The position numbers were made by a program, and so were the translations under genes. From NCBI GenBank assembly GCA_021784555.1, contig JAJYHY010000004.1, forward strand, positions 1 through 62,876: DNA of 62,876 nucleotides. The letters are read 5' to 3'. Source of the DNA: a bacterium. Its GTDB lineage: Bacteria; Verrucomicrobiota; Verrucomicrobiia; Limisphaerales; UBA8199. The notes beneath the pieces are model-generated. The model was given only the letters and a program-made list of their open reading frames with translations, had not been told where the DNA came from and did no database searches. This document shows, piece by piece, positions 17,498-25,833 of the stretch (within the stretch, counting starts at the first letter, position 1; every line of letters begins with the position of its first letter).

Positions 17498-19105
17498 TCA
17501 GTTCGCTCTCCGGTCATTATCCATCCAATCCCGGATGGCTTGGGTCATGTTCACGGGGTTCTCCTTAATCAGCCGGTTCAGCACGTCCACCGTCACTACC
17601 CCGGGTTGAGGCTCGGGCACCCACGCGCCATGACCGTTGCCATTGCCGTTCAGCTTCCCACCCCCGCCCCTGCTCACCGGCAGCCCGGTGGGAATCTCCT
17701 CGACAGGTGTGCGCTTGAATAAGCGGAACAGGACAATAAACGCGATGAGCCCCAGGGCCGGATAGATCAGGTTGCGCACAAGCGTCCACCAAAAATCCTC
17801 CTTCTGCTGCTGCTCCAATTCGTGCGTCACTTGCGTGGCATACTGGTCGTTGAACGGCATCTCCTCCAGCGTGAGGGTGTCGCCACGCGCGGGGTCCAAA
17901 CCGATAGCGCCGGACACCATGCTGCTCAGTTGCTGCAGTTCCGCGGGCGTGCGCTTGATAAACTGCCGATCCGCCCCGCTGCCCTTCGTTTGCTCAGCCA
18001 CGGTGACCGCCGCCGTCAGCCGCTTGATGCCTCCCGCGCTATGGACAAGGTTGCTGGTTGTCTTGCTGATTTGATACTGGATGGTGGAGGTCGTCCGCTC
18101 ATTCTGCGTCGTGGTGGCTGGCGCGCCCGCGGTTCCCGTGCTGTTGGAACTGGCGGAGGTGTTGGCCGAGATGCCGGCCGCCACGTTAGGCGTGGTGGAA
18201 CTGGTCCGTGTGGTGTCGTCGTTCTTCGTCTGCAAGCTGACCACCTGGCCGTCCGGGTCGTAATTCTCCGACGTGCGTGTGAGGGTGTCGAAATTCAGTT
18301 CCGCCGAAACGCGGACGACGGCCCGGCCTGGGCCCAGCACCTTGTCGAGCATGCCCTGCGCCTTTTGGGTGAGGCACTGTTCCACCGCTCGCTGCGCGGC
18401 CAATTGCGAGTTGCTCAGCCCGGCCAGCGAATCGTTCCCCTCGTTCGCCGAGAGCACGTTGCCCAGGTTGTCCACTACCGTGACGTGGTTGGGTTTGAGC
18501 CCCTCGACCGAATTGGCGACGAGGAAGCGAATCGCGTTGACCGTCTGCGGATCCAAGGCCGTGCCGCCGCGCACGTGGACAAAAACTGACGCCGTTGGCT
18601 GTTTGTTTTGATCGAGCAACAGCCGGTTCTCGGGCATCACAATCATCACCCGCGCCGATTCCACCGCGTCAATCTGGCTGATGGTGTGCGCCAGTTCCCC
18701 ATCCATGGCACGAATATAGTCAGCCCGCTGCACAAAATCCGAAATGCCGAAGTTCGGTTTGTCAAAAATCTCGAAACCCACCCCGTCGCTGTTCGGAATC
18801 CCCTGGCTGGCCAGTTGCATGCGCAACGAATAAACCTTGTCCTGAGGCACCAGTATCGAGCTGCCTCCCACGCCGATTTCGTAGGGAACCTTCGCCGCAT
18901 CCAGCGCGGCGATCACCTTTCCCGCCTCGGCGGCGGATAACCTGCCGTAGAGGAGGCTGTACGGGGTGCGTGAAGACCACCATGCAATTCCTAACAATCC
19001 TGACGCCAGCAGAACCGTCGCCGAAGCCACCGTAATGCGCTGCGTGACGCCCAGTTGCTTCCAGATCTCGCGCAATTGCGCGCCGAGTTTAGCGACGTTG
19101 TTCAT
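17498..19105 (-). CDS. fliF: Flagellar MS-ring protein FliF
   Basis: The 535-residue protein has a first membrane helix (TVLLASGLLGIAWWS), the secretin/PrgK-like YscJ-FliF domain (RTPYSLLYGRLSAAEAGKVI), a variable low-complexity loop with Ser, Thr and Asn, and a second membrane helix near residue 440 (LIYPALGLIAFIVLFRLF) followed by a cytoplasmic tail contacting FliG (VDVLNRLIKENPVNMTQAIR). It forms the MS-ring that templates the basal body. Start ATG 19105; no unusual features. Confidence 0.97.
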   Translation of the reverse strand: MNNVAKLGAQLREIWKQLGVTQRITVASATVLLASGLLGIAWWSSRTPYSLLYGRLSAAEAGKVIAALDAAKVPYEIGVGGSSILVPQDKVYSLRMQLASQGIPNSDGVGFEIFDKPNFGISDFVQRADYIRAMDGELAHTISQIDAVESARVMIVMPENRLLLDQNKQPTASVFVHVRGGTALDPQTVNAIRFLVANSVEGLKPNHVTVVDNLGNVLSANEGNDSLAGLSNSQLAAQRAVEQCLTQKAQGMLDKVLGPGRAVVRVSAELNFDTLTRTSENYDPDGQVVSLQTKNDDTTRTSSTTPNVAAGISANTSASSNSTGTAGAPATTTQNERTTSTIQYQISKTTSNLVHSAGGIKRLTAAVTVAEQTKGSGADRQFIKRTPAELQQLSSMVSGAIGLDPARGDTLTLEEMPFNDQYATQVTHELEQQQKEDFWWTLVRNLIYPALGLIAFIVLFRLFKRTPVEEIPTGLPVSRGGGGKLNGNGNGHGAWVPEPQPGVVTVDVLNRLIKENPVNMTQAIRDWMDNDRRAN

Positions 19106-19196
19106 TTGTGAAAGGCTTGGACCCCCAGGCCATTAACCAGTCCAAGCGGGGGCCTCCACTCCAATCCTCTTACGCAGTGCGCCCGGCCGGCTCTTC

Positions 19197-19541
19197 TCAT
19201 ATCTGCATCTGCATCACTTCCTTGTAGGCCTCCAGCATCTTATTGCGCACCTCGACCAGGAGTTGGAACGAGACATTGGCCTCCTCCATCGCGATGACGG
19301 CTTGGTGCAATGAGACGTTGTCGCCCCCTTGCAGATTGTTTACCGCCTCCGCCGCCGCGCTCTGCTTTCCGTTGACCTCCGCCACCATTTTGCCCAGCAG
19401 GTTCGAGAATGAGTCGCCTCCCGGCTTGGCAGCCGGCAACGGTTCGGGCTGCGCCACGGAACCGATTGGCGATGAGGGCACAATATCGGGCGTCTGACCA
19501 TAGGCGGGAATCGGGGGTGAGACGATGGAAATCGGGGACAT
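19197..19541 (-). CDS. fliE: Flagellar MS-ring/rod junction protein FliE
   Basis: The 114-residue protein has the FliE signature in its C-terminal half: NNLQGGDNVSLHQAVIAMEE, then ANVSFQLLVEVRNKMLEAYK and EVMQMQI at the end. FliE joins the MS ring to the proximal rod built by FlgB and FlgC. Its first 40 residues are Pro-rich and variable. The gap to flgC (113 bases) holds an ATTGGTG-type periodic repeat. Confidence 0.93.
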   Translation of the reverse strand: MSPISIVSPPIPAYGQTPDIVPSSPIGSVAQPEPLPAAKPGGDSFSNLLGKMVAEVNGKQSAAAEAVNNLQGGDNVSLHQAVIAMEEANVSFQLLVEVRNKMLEAYKEVMQMQI

Positions 19542-19610
19542 ACGAGATATGGCTCCAGACGTTAACGGCCACGAATGGCGGCCTCATCAGGTGCGGCGGT
19601 GAGTGTCTTC

Positions 19611-19638
19611 ATTGGTGTTAATTGGTGAGATTCGTGTC
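19611..19638. repeat. Short degenerate repeat, unit ATTSGTGNN(N), in the flgC-fliE spacer
   Basis: Three near-adjacent units read ATTGGTGTTA, ATTGGTGAG and ATTCGTGTC, with a period of 9-10 nt. It sits after the flgC stop codon on the minus strand, like the other short-period blocks of this window. Confidence 0.55.
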
Positions 19639-19654
19639 TGAGCCTCGGTGTGTG

Positions 19655-20074
19655 TTAGTGCTTGTCAATGGCCAGGGTTTGCTCCGCCAGGCCCCGGGCG
19701 TTCCGGACAACGGCAAGATTGGCCTCAAAGGCGCGGGAGGCCGAAATTAAATCGGCCATTTCCTCCTGCACATCCACGTTGGGCAAGGCCACCATGCCCT
19801 GTGCGTTGGCGTCCGGGTTGCCCGGATCGTAAATCATCTGGAGCGGCGAAGGGTCCTTTTGAATGGCCGCCACGCGCAAGGTGGGCACACTCTGCCCGTT
19901 CATGGCCTGTTGCAGCGCGTTTTCAAAAACCACCACCTGCCGCCGGTAAGGAGCGCCGTTGGGGCCGCGGGTCGTATTCGCATTGGCGATGTTCTGGGAG
20001 ATGACATCCAAACGCGTGCGCTCGGCGTCGAGCGCGGCGGCGCTGCTTCGGATGCCGGTAAGAATATTGATCAT
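19655..20074 (-). CDS. flgC: Flagellar proximal rod protein FlgC
   Basis: The 139-residue rod protein begins MINILTGIRSSAAALDAERT and continues with RLDVISQNIANANTTRGPNG, the FlgB/C/F/G N-terminal motif. It ends with the typical FlgC coiled coil (DLISASRAFEANLAVVRNAR). The central part includes VALPNVDVQEEMADL, specific for FlgC. It is 5 bases after flgB. Confidence 0.95.
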   Translation of the reverse strand: MINILTGIRSSAAALDAERTRLDVISQNIANANTTRGPNGAPYRRQVVVFENALQQAMNGQSVPTLRVAAIQKDPSPLQMIYDPGNPDANAQGMVALPNVDVQEEMADLISASRAFEANLAVVRNARGLAEQTLAIDKH

Positions 20075-20079
20075 GCGCG

Positions 20080-20460
20080 TTACGGCTGCCCGGTAATGGC
20101 CATGCGCAGCCGGTAGAGTGAGTCGCTGACGAATTGGGTCTCCAAGGCATGCGCCAGCGAATTCTGGTTCATCTCTAGCAATTCCTGCTCCAGATCCACC
20201 GTGTTGCCGTCCGGACTGCGGGCCACCGCGTTCGGGTCCACCTCCAATGCCGGTTGTAGGGCCTCTATCCGCTCCGTGCTGCCCGCGGCGCAGGCTCGTT
20301 CCAACTCATCCCCAAATGACGGCGCCACCTCCAGCCGCTTGTAACCGGGGGTTTCCAGGTTGCCAATGTTGCTGGCAATGGCCTGCTCCCGCAGCGAAAT
20401 CGCGTCGAGTTGCTTTTTCGCTGCCAGATAATCCGGCTGATTGAACAGGGCGTCTATCAT
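20080..20460 (-). CDS. flgB: Flagellar proximal rod protein FlgB
   Basis: The 126-residue product from ATG 20460 (MIDALFNQPDYLAAKKQLDA) carries ASNIGNLETPGYKRLEVAP, the FlgB motif, and ends with FVSDSLYRLRMAITGQP. It is the first gene of the operon. A longer frame to 20517 would include the -12 region of the predicted sigma-54 promoter, so the shorter start is preferred. FlgB starts the rod on the FliE adaptor. Confidence 0.93.
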   Translation of the reverse strand: MIDALFNQPDYLAAKKQLDAISLREQAIASNIGNLETPGYKRLEVAPSFGDELERACAAGSTERIEALQPALEVDPNAVARSPDGNTVDLEQELLEMNQNSLAHALETQFVSDSLYRLRMAITGQP

Positions 20461-20484
20461 GCGACTGGTTTCCGCGTGCCGTGA

Positions 20485-20500
20485 AGCAGCATCAATGCCA
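20485..20500 (-). promoter_or_regulatory. Predicted sigma-54 promoter (-24/-12) for the flagellar operon
   Basis: On the minus strand the sequence TGGCATTGATGCTGCT matches the sigma-54 consensus (TGGCAYR-N4-TTGC), with GG and GC at exactly the required spacing. The predicted start point is about 12 bases downstream, near 20474, leaving a very short leader before the flgB ATG at 20460. A sigma-54 activator is encoded immediately upstream, which supports the reading. Confidence 0.65.
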
Positions 20501-20635
20501 GCGAAAAAGAGCGCCAAAAACGGGCTATTCCGTCCTCAAGAAGCCATAGGGCGGAAAATGTTACCGGCAGGAACACCCGCCACTAGGCAAGGATTGTCCC
20601 CTCCCAACGCCCAATCAGCGGCGCTTGAGAATAGC

Positions 20636-20655
20636 CCACGTTCCTGAACGTGGGG
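20636..20655. repeat. CCCACGTTC/GAACGTGGG palindrome, copy 1
   Basis: Perfect 9-bp arms CCCACGTTC and GAACGTGGG with a 2-base loop, followed on the minus strand by CTATTCTCA. A close relative with the same flank occurs at 32432-32453 beside another stop codon, so this is a dispersed element rather than a private terminator. It has no U-tract. Confidence 0.7.
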
Positions 20656-20664
20656 TTGCGGATC

Positions 20665-20695
20665 ATCACTCTATCACTCCATCGCTCCATTACCC
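20665..20695. repeat. Octanucleotide-period repeat, small copy, after the sigma-54 activator gene
   Basis: Read on the minus strand it begins within the TAA stop of the activator gene and runs GGAGCGAT, GGAGTGAT, AGAGTGAT, i.e. the same GGAGNNNN units as at 7912-8008. Confidence 0.75.
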
Positions 20696-22132
20696 ACTGA
20701 GACCCTCACTATAAACGGTGGGAGCCGTCTGGGCGGGCGGGGTGGTGGCGCACGCGTCGTACTCGTGCAGCTTGTTGCGCAGGGTCCGGATGCTGATTTG
20801 GAGCAAGCTGGCGGCGTGGGTGCGATTGCCCTTGCATCGCTCCAAGGCGGCCAGGATGTGCCGTTTCTCCATATCCGCCATAGTGTAAAACGCCTCCTGA
20901 TCCAGCTTGGCGGCCCGAACGTGCTCCATCGGTGAGGACACGGGAAAATCGTGCGCCAGTCTCGTGGCCTGCGGGAGCCCGAGGTGTTCGGGCGTCAGGG
21001 TTCCCTGACTGCCGCAGAGGATGACGCCGCGCTCGATCACGTTCTGGAGTTCGCGCACATTGCCGGGCCATGAATGGGCCTGCAGCATCCTCATGGCCTC
21101 ATCCGACAACCCATCGACTCGGATGCCGTGTTTGCGGCTGAGGCGGCGGGTGAACTCCGCCACCAAGAATGGCACGTCCTCCGCCCGCTCGCGCAAGGGA
21201 GGAACATGGACGGGCAACACATTGAGGCGGAAGAACAAATCCTCGCGAAACTCCTTCCTTGCCACGCCCTCCTCGAGACGGCGGTTGGTGGTGGCAATGA
21301 CGCGCACATCGACCTTGATCGTCCGGTTGCCGCCCACCCTCTCCAACTCTCGTTCCTGCAGCACACGCAGGAGTTTGGCTTGCACCGTGGAAGAAATCTC
21401 GCTGACTTCGTCCAGCAGAATCGTCCCTCCGTGCGCCAGTTCGAAACGCCCTTCGCGCTTGTTCAGGGCGCCGGTGAAGGCGCCGCGCTCGTGGCCGAAA
21501 AACTCGCTCTCGATCAGGTTTTCGGGAATCGCGGCGCAGTTGACCTTGATGAACGGAGCGTTGGCGCGGGCGCTCGCCCGGTAAATCGCGCGCGCCACCA
21601 GTTCCTTGCCCGTCCCGCTCTCACCTTGAATCAGCACTGTGGCGTTGGTCTGGGCGATCTTGCGGATTAATTCACGCACGTTCTCCATCACCTGGCTCCG
21701 GCCCAGGAGTTCCTGGCCACTCTCATCGCTGTCCCGGCTCAACAGCCGGCTCACTCGAACCAACTGCGTGAATTCTTCGGCCCGTTTCAACGCAAGCGTG
21801 AGCTGTTCGGCGGAGAACGGTTTGATTAGGTAATCGAACGCGCCGTTCTTCATGCAATCTACCGCGGATTCTACCGACGCAAAGCCGGTGACCATAACCA
21901 CCAACGGCTTCTGCGCACGCTGTTGGATTGCCTTCAACAAATCCGTTCCGTCGCCATCCGGCAGGTGAATATCCAGCAGGATAAGATCGAAATTGTCTCG
22001 GCTGAGATAATCCTGCGCCTGGGCGATCGTCTCGGCGGCCGCCACGTCGTAGCGGCGATTGCGCAGTTGTTGTTCAAGGTTCGTCCGGAGGATCGCATCG
22101 TCCTCCAACACGATGATCTTTTCGATGGCCAT
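20690..22132 (-). CDS. Sigma-54-dependent response regulator (NtrC/FlrC family), likely flagellar activator
   Basis: The product is about 480 residues from ATG 22132 (MAIEKIIVLEDDAILRTNLE). The receiver domain has acidic residues LEDD and phospho-acceptor Asp in LILLDIHLPDGDG. The AAA+ domain has Walker A GESGTGKE, the sigma-54 contact loop GAFTGA intact in HERGAFTGALNKREG, and LLDEVSEI. A C-terminal Fis-type helix-turn-helix (RTHAASLLQISIRTLRNKL) follows. It directly precedes the flgB operon and its sigma-54 promoter, so a role as flagellar class II/III activator like FlrC, FleR or FlbD is likely. No cognate kinase is adjacent. Confidence 0.9.
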   Translation of the reverse strand: MAIEKIIVLEDDAILRTNLEQQLRNRRYDVAAAETIAQAQDYLSRDNFDLILLDIHLPDGDGTDLLKAIQQRAQKPLVVMVTGFASVESAVDCMKNGAFDYLIKPFSAEQLTLALKRAEEFTQLVRVSRLLSRDSDESGQELLGRSQVMENVRELIRKIAQTNATVLIQGESGTGKELVARAIYRASARANAPFIKVNCAAIPENLIESEFFGHERGAFTGALNKREGRFELAHGGTILLDEVSEISSTVQAKLLRVLQERELERVGGNRTIKVDVRVIATTNRRLEEGVARKEFREDLFFRLNVLPVHVPPLRERAEDVPFLVAEFTRRLSRKHGIRVDGLSDEAMRMLQAHSWPGNVRELQNVIERGVILCGSQGTLTPEHLGLPQATRLAHDFPVSSPMEHVRAAKLDQEAFYTMADMEKRHILAALERCKGNRTHAASLLQISIRTLRNKLHEYDACATTPPAQTAPTVYSEGLSG

Positions 22133-22425
22133 AGTATCACTCGGCCCAAGTTCTTGAGCATCCAAGCCGGCTAAAGCCGTTGCTCACTTCCGCTCCGCCG
22201 TGCTCACGAATTTGCGCCGTCCTGCAATGGTTCAGTACGAATGGGATGTCTCTCTCGCCAACAGAAACTCTCCCTCGAAAACAATGGCCTTGCCATGACT
22301 GCGCTGTCTCTGCGTCGTCGAAGCAGGCCCTTGCCAGTCAAGGTGACCTGTCCCAAATCTAACTTTACTGAACGACTAGTATGAAACTCATGAAGATTAA
22401 TCAAGTCTTTTTTATGCAAACTTGC
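22133..22425. other. Intergenic region between activator and TPR gene
   Basis: No convincing gene. It should hold the promoter of the minus-strand activator gene, but no clear -35/-10 or -24/-12 pair was found. A short self-complementary stretch (CCGGCTAAAGCCG) lies near 22170. Confidence 0.4.
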
Positions 22426-23847
22426 TCAGGGAACGGAATTCGTAGCGCGAGCGCGGGCATCGATTGCCGCGTTGCGCTTCTCCAACTCGCCATTCACGAC
22501 TTCGGCCTGGTCTCGCCAGTGGAGAAAATCGGTGCGCCATTGCGCCATACTGACAATGGTAGCCAGGTTGGGCGGGGCGTTGGTGCCGAGTTCCTGGCCG
22601 TCACGGATGATGCGGTCATAGATGCCCAAGGCCTTTTCCGGCTGCCAAAGATGCTCATAAGTCAATCCCATTTGATACCAAACCGGCAACTGCCATCGCA
22701 CGGCCGTGTCCAACTGGGCCAGGCTGCTGTAGATCTCCAGCGCGCGGGCATAATCGCCCTCCTGGTAGAGTTGATTGGCAATCAGGTTACCCGTGCGCCG
22801 CCGCCAGTAGGCCCAACTTGCGGGGTCCTGCTTCGAGTGCGCGCTTTGCTCCTTGAGCAGGTGCAACACTTGGAGCAGCGCGTCGTTGTGACGCCCAAGA
22901 TGGTTGAGCGCCAGCGCCAGATCGAAGCGCACCTCCGGCACTTCCGCCGCATCAGGATAATGGGCCAGAAAATTCTCGCCGCTGGCCACGATCTGGTCGT
23001 AATTAGTCGTGTTCTGATAGCAACAAACAAGCTGGTAGAGGATCCTCGGCCGGTCGAGGCCCGCATCCTGTTGTTGGAGGAGTCGAGAAAAGAAATCAGC
23101 CGCCTGGCTGTATCTGCCCAAATCATAGTGTGTCTGCGCGATTTCAACTTGGGCTTGGAGGACCAGGCGCTCATACATGTCCAACTGGGTGCTCTTGAGC
23201 GTCAGCGCCGCGGTCATGACTGCGTAAAACTTGTTGAGCGCCATTTCGTTCAACCCCATTCTCCGGAAGTTGAGCCCTTGCCGCAGGAGCACCTCGGGCG
23301 CCCGCGAATCGCCCGCCCAGCGGTTCAGGAATTGGGCATAGATCGCTTGAGCGCGCGACAACTCGTCTTGGTCCTGCGCCAAGGCGGCCAATTCCAGCAA
23401 CGCCGACTGCCGCATGCTTTCAGCCGAATTAGCCCCAAGCAATCCCACCAGCAAGGCCCTCGCCTTCTTATAACGCCGGGTCTTGCGCAAGTAGCGCGCG
23501 GTCTCCAACCGCAGGCGCGGCGACCCCATCGGTGACCAGGCGCGCGCGGACCCGGCCTGAGGCTCGCTGGTTGCATCAAGAACCGAAATGGGCGCGTTCG
23601 TCTGGGGGACAGGCAGTTGGATTGACGCATCGGTTTGAGTCGCCGGCTCCTCCAACGCCTTAGAGGTGTGCAAGCCGCGATCTGACAACCGGCCTAAATC
23701 CGGCGCGGTTCCACCGCTTGGGCGTGCGCTCCTCGATTGCGCCCAGACAGAGGCGGCAATCACAAAAGCCATGGACGACAAAACGCGGAGCCACAGAGCG
23801 GCCACCCTCTTTAGGCGTTCTTGGATTAAAAGACCTCTTACAGGCAT
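22426..23847 (-). CDS. Secreted or periplasmic TPR-repeat protein
   Basis: The 473-residue protein has an N-terminal basic/hydrophobic segment (LSSMAFVIAASVWAQ), probably a signal peptide, a Ser/Pro/Thr linker, then helical repeats of TPR/YbgF type (for example ALNKFYAVMTAALTLKSTQL, ALLQVLHLLKEQSAHSK, EKALGIYDRIIRDGQEL). Such proteins scaffold envelope complexes, but the partner is unknown. It may be transcribed with the Pro-rich gene 76 bases upstream. No enzyme motif was seen, and a flagellar role is possible only by proximity. Confidence 0.7.
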   Translation of the reverse strand: MPVRGLLIQERLKRVAALWLRVLSSMAFVIAASVWAQSRSARPSGGTAPDLGRLSDRGLHTSKALEEPATQTDASIQLPVPQTNAPISVLDATSEPQAGSARAWSPMGSPRLRLETARYLRKTRRYKKARALLVGLLGANSAESMRQSALLELAALAQDQDELSRAQAIYAQFLNRWAGDSRAPEVLLRQGLNFRRMGLNEMALNKFYAVMTAALTLKSTQLDMYERLVLQAQVEIAQTHYDLGRYSQAADFFSRLLQQQDAGLDRPRILYQLVCCYQNTTNYDQIVASGENFLAHYPDAAEVPEVRFDLALALNHLGRHNDALLQVLHLLKEQSAHSKQDPASWAYWRRRTGNLIANQLYQEGDYARALEIYSSLAQLDTAVRWQLPVWYQMGLTYEHLWQPEKALGIYDRIIRDGQELGTNAPPNLATIVSMAQWRTDFLHWRDQAEVVNGELEKRNAAIDARARATNSVP

Positions 23848-23923
23848 AGCAACGTTTGATGGTCAATGCTGAATGACACTGCGTTTCTCATTCGGTCTGA
23901 TGCAAACGCCCGCCAAAGCCGGC

Positions 23924-24610
23924 TCATGGGCGTTCATAAGTCGCCCGGCTGAGAACTGGAGACATTGGTGCGGGCGGGATGAATTCCACCGGCACAACCA
24001 CCCCAGGGCTTGAGTAGTTTGTCGGACCGGCCTGGGATTCAAAAAACTCCTCGAGCATCTCGGGAGACACTCTCGGCGAATCGCTTCCCGACTGCGCCAT
24101 CTGGCTTTCCACCGGGATTTGCACCTTCGGTGGAGATAGCGCGGCCCGGTTCGTCTGGCCATCACTCGAAGACACCAACGTCGCCGAACTGCCACCGGGC
24201 GGCGTCCGTTGGAGAGTCTCGCTCCGCCGGAGAATCTCGCCGATGACGCTGTTTGTGTTGGCGGCGCCTCGCGATTGAGCAGACAGACCGTTGGACCGGA
24301 GGCCAACGCCGTTCGGTTTGTCGGTGCCGGGGGGTTTGAGAGCCTCTCCAGAGGGCCGGTCGGCGGCAAGGCTAGGCTTCTTCAAGACCCCCTGGCTGGA
24401 AGGCGGCGCTTTGGCCGGCGCAACAATTCTGGGCCGTGCGACCTTCTGGCAGGGGGCCGGCGTTGCTACCCGCAACGGCGCCGGGCCAAGGTACGATAAA
24501 TAGCCCTGGCCAGCCATTGTGGTCAGCTCCAACAGCCCTGCCACGCAGAGTAGAGCCATGACTCCCCCACTGTGGCAGGCCCCAAGAACGCCTTTCCTCA
24601 TCTGCTGCAT
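23924..24610 (-). CDS. Pro/Ser-rich protein of unknown function
   Basis: This 228-residue frame has an N-terminal hydrophobic segment (GGVMALLCVAGLLELTTMAG, possible anchor) followed by a disordered Pro/Ala/Ser-rich region and a short conserved-looking end (VSPEMLEEFFESQAG, then VVVPVEFIPPAPMSPV). It precedes the TPR gene on the same strand and may work with it. I do not recognise a family. Codon use is consistent with a real gene, but start choice is uncertain. Confidence 0.5.
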   Translation of the reverse strand: MQQMRKGVLGACHSGGVMALLCVAGLLELTTMAGQGYLSYLGPAPLRVATPAPCQKVARPRIVAPAKAPPSSQGVLKKPSLAADRPSGEALKPPGTDKPNGVGLRSNGLSAQSRGAANTNSVIGEILRRSETLQRTPPGGSSATLVSSSDGQTNRAALSPPKVQIPVESQMAQSGSDSPRVSPEMLEEFFESQAGPTNYSSPGVVVPVEFIPPAPMSPVLSRATYERP

Positions 24611-25020
24611 TCAACCTGATTAAACGCGATGCCGGACCGGACGGGCAGCCCCAGACTTCCTATTCACGTCCATGACCCGCCCATCACACGGTCCCTGTAT
24701 CCCTTAATCGGCGAATTCCGCCTCGGCTTGAGTGAGAACCAAGCCTCCAACCACCGATGAACCCGAATTGGCGCCAACGAACTCGCAATGCCAAACGCGC
24801 AACCCATCGATTCGGCGGGCATGATGGATGGCGCTGCGGATGTAATGCCTGTGCGAAGCGCAACTATAGGGCAGGGAACAGTGGTACTGGTCTTAACAAG
24901 TTTCATGGTGCCTTCTTACCGTGGTTCGGTCATTTTTTAAAGGCCGAATCTTGGTTGAGCGTAGCTTGGAACAGACTCTTAATCCTCGCTTAAGGTGAGG
25001 TGCGCTAGGATTCGCTCACA
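24611..25020. other. Intergenic region between divergent genes
   Basis: About 410 bases separating divergent genes, expected to carry both promoters. A minus-strand frame at 24664-24906 (80 codons) has no ribosome site or recognisable family and is not called. No repeat or RNA was recognised. Confidence 0.4.
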
Positions 25021-25656
25021 ATGAAAATGAAAATCAATTCTCCTTCTATCGGCGCGCTCGGAGCGGCTGCGGGGCTGCTCCTGGGCGCGATAAATGTTCA
25101 TGCCCAGCAAGGGCCTCCGCCGGGCTCCTTCGATCCCGCGCAGATGCATCAGCGGATGATCAAGCGCATCCGCCAACAACTGGATGTGAAAGAAGACTCG
25201 GACTGGACTCTAATCTCCCAGTCCATACAAAAAGTCATGCAGGCGCGGCGCGCGCTGGCCGGCCTGGGCGAACGGCAAGGGCCGGGCTTTCTGGGCGGAC
25301 CGCCGCCATTCGCCGCGCGGCCGGGAGGTGGTCCCCCGCCTGGATTTCCACCTCCCAACCAGGACGATCAGGGCGGGCCGGGCGGGCCGCCGCCGGACCA
25401 GGACGCCCAGGCAGGCCCGGGTGGACCACCACCCGGAGGACCGCCTCCGTTCATGCGTCCATCCAGTCCTGAACTGGATGCCCTGAGAACGGCCGTGGAA
25501 CAAAAGGCATCGTCCGCTGAGATCAAGGCGAAGCTGGCCCAGATCAAGGCCGCTCGTGACAAGAACGAAGCCGAACTGAAAAAGGCGCAGGACGACCTTC
25601 GACAGATTCTCAGCGTTCGGCAGGAGGCCGTGGCAACAACGTTAGGACTATTGTAG
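25021..25656 (+). CDS. Secreted Gly/Pro-rich protein with helical ends
   Basis: The 211-residue protein has a signal peptide (about residues 1-29, ending INVHAQ), a helical region (QMHQRMIKRIRQQLDVKEDS), a central block of GGPPP/QGGPG repeats (about residues 85-145) and a C-terminal charged coiled coil (IKAKLAQIKAARDKNEAELK). This plan is common in Verrucomicrobiota and Planctomycetes beside PSCyt-type cytochromes, and the next gene is one with the same Gly/Pro-rich insert. Function unknown; the pair is likely co-transcribed. Confidence 0.65.
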   Translation: MKMKINSPSIGALGAAAGLLLGAINVHAQQGPPPGSFDPAQMHQRMIKRIRQQLDVKEDSDWTLISQSIQKVMQARRALAGLGERQGPGFLGGPPPFAARPGGGPPPGFPPPNQDDQGGPGGPPPDQDAQAGPGGPPPGGPPPFMRPSSPELDALRTAVEQKASSAEIKAKLAQIKAARDKNEAELKKAQDDLRQILSVRQEAVATTLGLL

Positions 25657-25694
25657 AGGCTTTGGCAGAGGAAGGTAGGTAGCAGAGAAGCCAA

Positions 25695-25727
25695 GCGGTT
25701 GCCGGGGCGCCTAGTCCCGGCAACCGC
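25695..25727. repeat. Strong GC-rich hairpin between the two Gly/Pro-rich genes
   Basis: Perfect 12-bp arms GCGGTTGCCGGG and CCCGGCAACCGC enclose a 9-base loop. There is no T-tract, so it may be an mRNA-stabilising or processing hairpin, or a dispersed palindrome, rather than an intrinsic terminator. Confidence 0.6.
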
Positions 25728-25833
25728 AGGCTGGCGACCTGTCTCGATGGATCCAGAACAACTGAATTTTGATATCAACAAAAATCAAGTCTCGAGGTGG
25801 ACAAAACCCGCCTCACGTGGGACTTACAATACC

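Noticed and set aside
24664-24906. 80-codon minus-strand frame in a promoter region
   Set aside because: No ribosome site, no domain, and it lies between divergent genes where promoters are expected.
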